From: Burkholderia territorii
GTDB lineage: Bacteria; Pseudomonadota; Gammaproteobacteria; Burkholderiales; Burkholderiaceae
Assembly: GCF_902833055.1 (NCBI RefSeq)
Contig: NZ_CADFEJ010000008.1
Location: 149,566-213,565 of the forward strand
Direction: 5' to 3'
DNA: 64,000 bases
Made by a program: the position numbers and the translations under genes. Positions 58,698 through 64,000 of the stretch are shown in pieces; position 1 is the first letter of the stretch; each line of letters begins with the position of its first letter. The notes beneath the pieces are model-generated. The model had not been told where the DNA came from and did no database searches. It was given only the letters and a program-made list of their open reading frames with translations.

Positions 58698-60125
58698 TTG
58701 TCAGAATTCGCATCTCCTGCCGGCACCCGCGAGCCGGTCGTCAACTGGCGCGCGATGTCCGCCGTGCTACTGGCCGTCGCGCTCGCGACGCTCGATACGG
58801 CAATCGCGAACACCGCGCTGCCCGCGATCGCCACCGACCTGCACGCGTCGCCGGCCGCGTCGGTGTGGATCATCAATGCCTACCAGCTCGCGATGGTCGC
58901 GACGCTGCTGCCGTTCGCGTCGCTCGGCGACATCGTCGGGCACAAGCGCGTGTATGTCGCCGGCCTCGCGGTGTTCACGCTCGCGTCGCTCGGCTGCTCG
59001 CTCGCGGCGACGCTGCCGCAGCTGACGGCGGCGCGGATCGTGCAGGGCTTCGGCGCGAGCGCGATCATGAGCGTGAACGTCGCGCTGATCCGCAACCTGT
59101 TTCCCGCGCACCGGCTCGGGCGCGGCGTCGGCTTCAACGCGCTCGTCGTCGGCGTGTCGTTTGCGGTCGGGCCGACGATCGCGTCGCTGATCCTGTCGGT
59201 GGCCGCGTGGCCGTGGCTGTTCGCGGTGAACGTGCCGCTCGGCATGCTCGCGCTTGCCGTCGCGATTCCGTCGCTGCCGCAGACGGCGCGCGGCAAGCAT
59301 GCGTTCGATCCGCTCGCTGCGCTGTTCAACGTGATCACCTTCGCGTCGCTGATCTTCGCGCTCGGCGAATTCGCGCAGCGCGGGCCGCTGTCCATCGTGT
59401 TCACGGCTGCCGCCGTCGCCTTCGCGTTCGGGGCGCTGCTGATCCGTCGCCAGGCCGGGCACCCGGCGCCGATGCTGCCGGTCGATCTGTTCCGCCGCCC
59501 CGTGTTTACGCTGTCCGCACTGACCGCCGTGTGTGCGTTTGCCGCGCAGGGGCTCGCGTTCGTATCGCTGCCGTTCTATTTCGAAACCGTGCTGCATCGC
59601 GACGCGGTGGAGACCGGCTTCCTGATGACGCCGTGGTCGGCGATCGTCGCGCTTGCCGCGCCGATCGCGGGCCGGTTGTCCGATCGTTATCCTCCGGGAT
59701 TGCTCGGTGCGATCGGGCTCGCACTGCTGAGTGCGGGGATGGTGTCGCTCGCCGCGTTGCCGGCCGCGCCGAACGTCATCGACATCGGCTGGCGGATGAT
59801 GCTGTGCGGCGCGGGCTTCGGCTTTTTCCAGTCGCCGAACCTGAAGGCGTTGATGTCGAGCGCGCCGCCCGAGCGCAGCGGCGGCGCGAGCGGCATCATC
59901 GCGACCGCGCGGTTGATCGGGCAGGCGACCGGCGCGGCGCTCGTCGCGCTGTCGTTCGGGATCGCCGGACGTCACGGGCCGACGCTCGCGCTGATGCTCG
60001 GCGCGGGCTTTGCGGGCGCCGCGAGCGTCGCGAGCGGGCTGCGGCTCTTCACGCCGTCGCATCGGGCCGGCGTGCCGGTCGCGTCGGCAGCCGCTGCGCC
60101 GACGAAGGAACAGGCGACGCAATAG
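58698..60125 (+). CDS. MFS transporter, DHA2-like
   Basis: Drug:H+ antiporter-type exporter of about 475 residues with many membrane spans. Motif C-like ALATLDTAIANTALPAIATDL is in helix 1, and LGDIVGHKRVYVAG is motif A between helices 2 and 3. The start is uncertain: I take TTG 58698 (SEFASPAGT follows), because frames further upstream are arginine-rich, but its ribosome site is weak. No regulator adjoins it, so the substrate is unknown. Confidence 0.85.
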   Translation: MSEFASPAGTREPVVNWRAMSAVLLAVALATLDTAIANTALPAIATDLHASPAASVWIINAYQLAMVATLLPFASLGDIVGHKRVYVAGLAVFTLASLGCSLAATLPQLTAARIVQGFGASAIMSVNVALIRNLFPAHRLGRGVGFNALVVGVSFAVGPTIASLILSVAAWPWLFAVNVPLGMLALAVAIPSLPQTARGKHAFDPLAALFNVITFASLIFALGEFAQRGPLSIVFTAAAVAFAFGALLIRRQAGHPAPMLPVDLFRRPVFTLSALTAVCAFAAQGLAFVSLPFYFETVLHRDAVETGFLMTPWSAIVALAAPIAGRLSDRYPPGLLGAIGLALLSAGMVSLAALPAAPNVIDIGWRMMLCGAGFGFFQSPNLKALMSSAPPERSGGASGIIATARLIGQATGAALVALSFGIAGRHGPTLALMLGAGFAGAASVASGLRLFTPSHRAGVPVASAAAAPTKEQATQ

Positions 60126-60206
60126 CGTTGCGCGGCGCCCGCTGCCCGCGAATTTCCCCGCCGGCACGCAGCGAACGAGCGCCGCGCGCCGGCCTTCGCA
60201 TCACGC

Positions 60207-61946
60207 TCAGAAGCCGCCCGTCTGGATCAGCTTGTTGAGGTTCGCGATATTCAGGCTGCCGAAGCCGGTCGTCAGATCCCAGCCGGTGCCTGCCTTGTAG
60301 CCATACCCCTGATAGCCGTTGTTCCCCGACACGACGTCATAGCGCACGAGCGACGGGTTCGACGGAATGTCCGCATAGAACTTGCCGGCCGGGAAACCGA
60401 GACCCGTGCCGTTCGCCGCGAGCAGACGCGCCCAGAAGCCGGTGAAGATCGGCGCGGCGAGGCTCGTGCCGCCGATCTGCTGCAACTGGCCGTAGTTGTA
60501 GATGTATGCGCCCGTGCTTTGCGCGGCGTCGAACGACACGTCGGGCAACTGGCGATTGCTGCCCGATTGCCATGCCGGTGCCGGCAGGATCGTGCTGACG
60601 CCGCCGCCCGTCGCCCACAGCTTGCCGTTCCCGTCGAGACCTTCGTTCCACACCGTTTCGTTCGAGAATGCGCCCGCCGACGTGGTGTACAGCGTCGTGC
60701 CGCCGATCGCGAGCACGTGCGGCGACGCGGCCGGCCACGATACCGTGTAGTTCGCGCCGTCCGGATAGCCGCGGTTGTTGCATTCGTACACGCCTTCGTC
60801 GCCCGACGATACCGAGAACGTCTGGCCTTGCGCTGCGGCCGTCGTGAAGATCTGTTCCTCGGCGTCGAGCGTGCCGTCCGCGTTCGCGTCGGTCTCGCAC
60901 CAGCCGAGCGACACGTTGATCACCTTCGCGGTGTTGTCCGATACCGCGCGGTTGAATGCCTGCGTGAGCCCGGTGTTGCCCGCCGCGTTCAGGTCCGCCA
61001 TGTAGAACACCAGCTTGCCGACCTGACCGCCGGCCGAGCCGACGATTGACTGGCTGTCGAGATCCCATTCGCCTTGGCCGTCCTGGTCGTCGCTGTAGCT
61101 GCCGCTCGTGCCGGTGCCGTTGGTCTTCACGGTCTGGGTCGTGACCGTGCCGTAACCGTTGCTCGACGTGAACTGCTTCAGGTCCTGAAGCGTCTGCGAC
61201 ACGCCGCCGATCGTGATGATGCCGACGGTCACGCCGGCCGCGGTCGGCACGCCGGTCGCGTTGTAGAGGCCCGGGAATTCCTTCGGATAGTGGCCGGTGG
61301 CCGTGCCGGCCGCGAGCGCCTGCGGCTTCGCGACGTTGCCGATGCGCAGCATCGGCCGTGCGCGCGCGACGTTCTGCAGCCCTAGCACCGAGCCGACGAC
61401 GTCGCCGAGCGCGCGCGGCACCTGCGCGGTCGACGCGTTCGCGAAGCCCGAGCGGCCTGCGTACTGGAAGTGCACGAGCGACGTGTTGAACGCGGTCTTC
61501 ACCGTGCCGGCCGTGCCGCGCGCGGACACCAGCAGCCGGTTCGGCGCCACTTCGATGTTCACGAAGCCGCTCTTGCGCAGATAGTCGACGACGGATTTCA
61601 CCTGGGCATCGGTCGGTGCGTAGTTGGCGAGAAACTGCTCGTGCGTCAGGTACTGGCGGTAATGCACATTGCCGGGCCGGTTCACGTCGTGCGCCAGTTG
61701 CTTCAGTTACGCGGCATTGCGCAGCATCAGGCTGACGACGATGTCGGTCGTCTCGCCGGCCGCGAGTTCGAGCGATGGCGCCGCACTGCGCGCCATCAAT
61801 TGCGGGCCGGTGAGAAAGGCCTTCGTGTGGGTGTCGACCCAGTCCGTCGTCGCATGTGCCGCGCCGGCGGCGAGCACGAGCGGCCACGCGCATGCGAGGC
61901 GGCGGGGCGACGGAAGGGGGAGGGCAAACCAGGCGTTTCTTTTCAT
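60207..61946 (-). pseudogene. S53 peptidase gene interrupted by one in-frame stop
   Basis: The reading frame starts at 61946 with RBS AGGA and a signal peptide (MKRNAWFALPLPSPRR onward), runs 79 codons to a TAA at 61709-61707, and continues in the same frame to 60207. Aligned to the intact paralogue at 33052-34887, RNEAQLDQYL there matches RNAA-stop-LKQLA here, so the TAA replaces a Gln codon: a single C-to-T change of CAA. The downstream part keeps EWDLDSQS, SSGDEG and GGTSLAAP. A GTG at 61685 could restart but without signal peptide. Probable recent pseudogene, or a sequencing error. Confidence 0.82.
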
Positions 61947-62585
61947 CGGGAGTCCTTTTTAGGAGAGACGACGTTGCTGGAGCCCCCGGCCCTTGTGAGG
62001 CCGCGAGCGGTGACGAGCGTAGGGCGTCGGTGCCGTTCAGGTAGCTGCCAGTTTCCATAGCTGTCAGTTCTGACATCGGCGCGTTCGCGCGCATGCGCGG
62101 CGTCGTGCGCGCGTACGCCTTCGGTGTCGGCAAACGGAACCGGTTCGCGACGCGATCGCGCTGCGATCGACGACGCTTGCACGCACGACTCGTTCGTTGG
62201 GGGATCGGAATGCGCGTGATCGCGGAGCGAATCGCCGCGAACGCGCATCGCGTGCGATCGGACCTCGGCGCGTCGCGCGTCGCACTATGTGGTCAAGCGC
62301 GGCCGCGGCGCCCACGCGACGCGGCCGCAACGCGCGGATGCACGAAAACGGGGCCGGTCGATCACGAGCGTTTCCCGAACTGTGGAACAGCGCATTGCCG
62401 AGTCTTGCAGCGTGCTTTCGGTTAACCGATGCGCCGGGCGGATTAGAGGAAACACTCGAATGCTGACGACGGTGTGCCGACGTGACGCGTCCGACGTCCA
62501 TCGCCGAGCGCTTCGTTGTCGTTCGGCCCGCGCCGCCGAACGAGCGCGCGGCGGGAGCGAAAGACGCCGCCCGCGAAATTTCGCC
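61947..62585. other. gene-free interval
   Basis: About 640 bases between the S53 pseudogene and the arsR operon. The many short open frames are arginine-rich GC artefacts. I see no RNA gene or repeat. Confidence 0.5.
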
Positions 62586-62636
62586 TTGACGCGGACCGAT
62601 CGACTGCTATCCTTCGATCCATAACCGATGAGTTAT
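62586..62636 (+). promoter_or_regulatory. arsR promoter and probable operator
   Basis: TTGACG (62586-62591) and TATCCT (62608-62613) are spaced by 16 bases. ATAAC (62621-62625) and GTTAT (62632-62636) form an inverted repeat that reaches into the arsR start codon, a likely site for autorepression. Confidence 0.6.
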
Positions 62637-62970
62637 GAATCTGGACATGCAGACCGCACACGACATGCTTTTCAGGACGCTTGCCGATCCCACGCGCCGC
62701 GCGCTCTTCGAACGCCTGTGCGCGGACGGCGAGCTGACGGTGGCCGCGCTGACGGCCCATGCGGGCGTCTCGCAGCCGGCCGTCTCGAAGCATCTCGGTG
62801 TCCTGAAGCAGGCCGGGCTCGTGACCGACCGTCATGAAGGCCGGCAGACGCACTACAGCGCACAGCCGCAGGCGCTGACTCCGTTGATCGACTGGACCAG
62901 CCAGATGGCCGGCTTCTGGCAGAACCGGTTCGACGCTCTCGAAGATCTGCTCAAAAGGATGGATCAATGA
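62635..62970 (+). CDS. ArsR-family transcriptional regulator
   Basis: A 111-residue winged helix-turn-helix repressor: FRTLADPTRRALFERLCADGELTV then QPAVSKHLGVLKQAGLVTDRHEGRQTHY. It lacks the metal-binding CxC of ArsR/SmtB, so it is not obviously a metal sensor. This subgroup is often coupled to SRPBCC (AHSA1) proteins, as here. The start at 62635 lies within the proposed operator; Met5 (62647) is an alternative. It overlaps the next gene by ATGA. Confidence 0.9.
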   Translation: MNLDMQTAHDMLFRTLADPTRRALFERLCADGELTVAALTAHAGVSQPAVSKHLGVLKQAGLVTDRHEGRQTHYSAQPQALTPLIDWTSQMAGFWQNRFDALEDLLKRMDQ

Positions 62971-63398
62971 ACCAGTCCAATGCCGAAACGCGTACCGTCG
63001 TCGTCGAACGCGAACTGTCGCATCCGCCGGAGAAGATCTGGCGTGCGCTCACGCAACCGCACCTGATCGAGGCGTGGCTGATGCAGAGCGACTTCGAGCC
63101 CGTCGCGGGGCGCGCGTTCAGCTTCCGCGCGGACTGGGGTTCGGTCGACTGCAAGGTGCTGACGATCGAGCCGCAGCGCGTGCTTTCCTATACATGGGCC
63201 GCGTACGGTCTCGAAAGCGTCGTCACGTGGACGCTCACGCCGACGCCGCGCGGCACGCTGCTGCGCATGGAGCAGGCCGGCTTCCGCGCGGATCAGGAAC
63301 AGGCATATCGCGGGGCGCAGCACGGGTGGGTGCGGTTCTTCGAGTCGCTCGAACAGGTGCTGGCGCGTCCCGATGAAGAATCGGAGGCCGGGGCATGA
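62967..63398 (+). CDS. SRPBCC/AHSA1-domain protein
   Basis: A 143-residue START-like protein with a hydrophobic ligand cavity. ELSHPPEKIWRALTQPHLIEAWLM is the typical first helix-strand segment and GWVRFFESLEQVL the last helix. The ligand is unknown. It is coupled to arsR and to the DUF1801 gene by 4-base overlaps on both sides, a compact three-gene operon. Confidence 0.9.
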   Translation: MNQSNAETRTVVVERELSHPPEKIWRALTQPHLIEAWLMQSDFEPVAGRAFSFRADWGSVDCKVLTIEPQRVLSYTWAAYGLESVVTWTLTPTPRGTLLRMEQAGFRADQEQAYRGAQHGWVRFFESLEQVLARPDEESEAGA

Positions 63399-63829
63399 GC
63401 GCATCTGACCTCGCACCGTCGGCCCGCATCGACGCGCTGATCGCGGGCATCGCCGACTGGCGCGGCAAGACGTTCGCCGCGCTGCGCGAGACGATCCTCG
63501 CCGCCGAAGACGGCATCGTCGAGGAATGGAAATGGATGGGCAGCCCGGTGTGGTCGTGCGACGGGATGATCGCCGTCGCGAACGCACACAAGGGCAAGGT
63601 GAAGCTCACGTTCATGCACGGTGCACACCTGCCCGATCCTGACGGGCTGTTCAACGCAGGGCTCGACGGCAATGCGCGCCGCGCGATCGATTTCCTCGAA
63701 GGCGACACGCTCGACAAGCGAGCGCTGAAGCGCCTCGTTCGCGCGGCGATCGACTACAACCGTGCGCACCTGAAGAAGAACGTGCGCGCACGCGCGGGGG
63801 CCAAGACACGCGGCGACAAGGCCGCATGA
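63395..63829 (+). CDS. DUF1801-family protein
   Basis: A 144-residue protein with the DUF1801 (YdhG-like) pattern: EEWKWMGSPVWSCDGMIAVANAHKGKVKLTFMHG and a basic C-terminus. The fold family has no firm function. It starts inside the end of the SRPBCC gene (ATGA) and is the last gene of the operon. Confidence 0.85.
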   Translation: MSASDLAPSARIDALIAGIADWRGKTFAALRETILAAEDGIVEEWKWMGSPVWSCDGMIAVANAHKGKVKLTFMHGAHLPDPDGLFNAGLDGNARRAIDFLEGDTLDKRALKRLVRAAIDYNRAHLKKNVRARAGAKTRGDKAA

Positions 63830-63886
63830 CGGACAGGCGGCATCGCCCTTGCGCCGCCGCGCGCGCATAAAAAAAGGTTCATCGCA

Positions 63887-63921
63887 GAAAACCGTGGAGG
63901 GTTTTCAAGCGATTGCATAAT
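63887..63921 (+). promoter_or_regulatory. inverted repeat and -10-like element at the window end
   Basis: GAAAACC (63887-63893) and GGTTTTC (63900-63906) form an inverted repeat, followed by CATAAT (63916-63921) as a possible -10. The repeat resembles the core of the DUF3563 promoter palindrome. Confidence 0.4.
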
Positions 63922-63956
63922 CTGACACCTGATTCTAAGGATGTCGGAGGAGGCAA

Positions 63957-64000
63957 TTGCTCGATCGAAAGGCACTTCAGGCACTGGGCTGCTGGACCGG
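63957..64000 (+). CDS. possible start of a gene cut by the window edge
   Basis: GGAGGAGG at 63946-63953 is followed by a TTG at 63957 that opens LDRKALQALGCWT to the edge. Alternatively an ATG at 63941 opens MSEEAIARSKGTSGT in another frame. Too short to identify. Confidence 0.35.
   Translation, partial: MLDRKALQALGCWT

Overview
The window is GC-rich (roughly two thirds G+C by eye) with strongly GC-ending codons. Its proteins look like those of a Burkholderia, most likely the Burkholderia cepacia complex. The best species-level clue is a LipA lipase (50237-51331) with its foldase directly downstream, which matches the well-known B. cepacia lipase family at its catalytic and disulfide positions. 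DUF4148, DUF3563, PXPV-repeat and BPSS1780-type proteins also fit Burkholderiaceae. I see no rRNA, insertion sequence, prophage, CRISPR array or plasmid function; this is ordinary chromosome with a few accessory loci.

Layout. 1-1574: molybdate uptake (modA-modB-start of modC, minus strand) behind a probable ModE box. 1655-3967: a PAP2 phosphatase, a PHB-depolymerase-type esterase and a 58-residue DUF3563 protein whose promoter lies inside a perfect inverted repeat. 4083-5151: peroxide defence, ohr and its sensor ohrR, each with a matching palindromic operator. 5276-7589: a DUF2782-like protein, homoserine kinase thrB and a BPSS1780 membrane protein, apparently one operon. 7730-13573: AMP nucleosidase, a PXPV protein, a LOG-family protein and polA. 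13851-18531: NDH-2, a Tat-exported dienelactone hydrolase, a rhodanese and an orphan Rieske oxygenase. 18803-22926: xseB-ispA-dxs for isoprenoid precursors, then folE2. 23038-31047: tsaD and the macromolecular synthesis cluster rpsU-yqeY-dnaG-rpoD, followed by a CAU-anticodon tRNA.

31359-39499: a ClsC-like phospholipase-D lipoprotein, a secreted S53 (sedolisin) peptidase, a YbiO-type mechanosensitive channel and a luciferase-like oxidoreductase. 39500-40677 has no convincing gene but ends in a strong orphan terminator, a candidate small-RNA 3' end. 40678-43722: a class II sirtuin translationally coupled to a DUF938 protein, then gnd. 43924-47265: a DUF4148 protein, a small unknown protein, an NlpD-like lipoprotein, a Pr6Pr-type membrane protein and cytochrome b561. 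47425-50007: copper locus of DUF2946 plus an OprC-type TonB-dependent receptor. 50237-52369: secreted lipase and foldase. 52379-58456: a MocR-type regulator divergent from a polyamine-type ABC importer. 58698-60125: an MFS exporter. 60207-61946: a second S53 peptidase broken by one in-frame stop codon. 62635-63829: an arsR-SRPBCC-DUF1801 operon.

I did not find a convincing new multi-gene system. The observations most worth checking are the inverted repeat around the DUF3563 promoter, the orphan terminator at 40534-40569, the single-codon disruption of the S53 gene, and the regulatory palindromes at ohr, modA and the MocR/ABC divergence.
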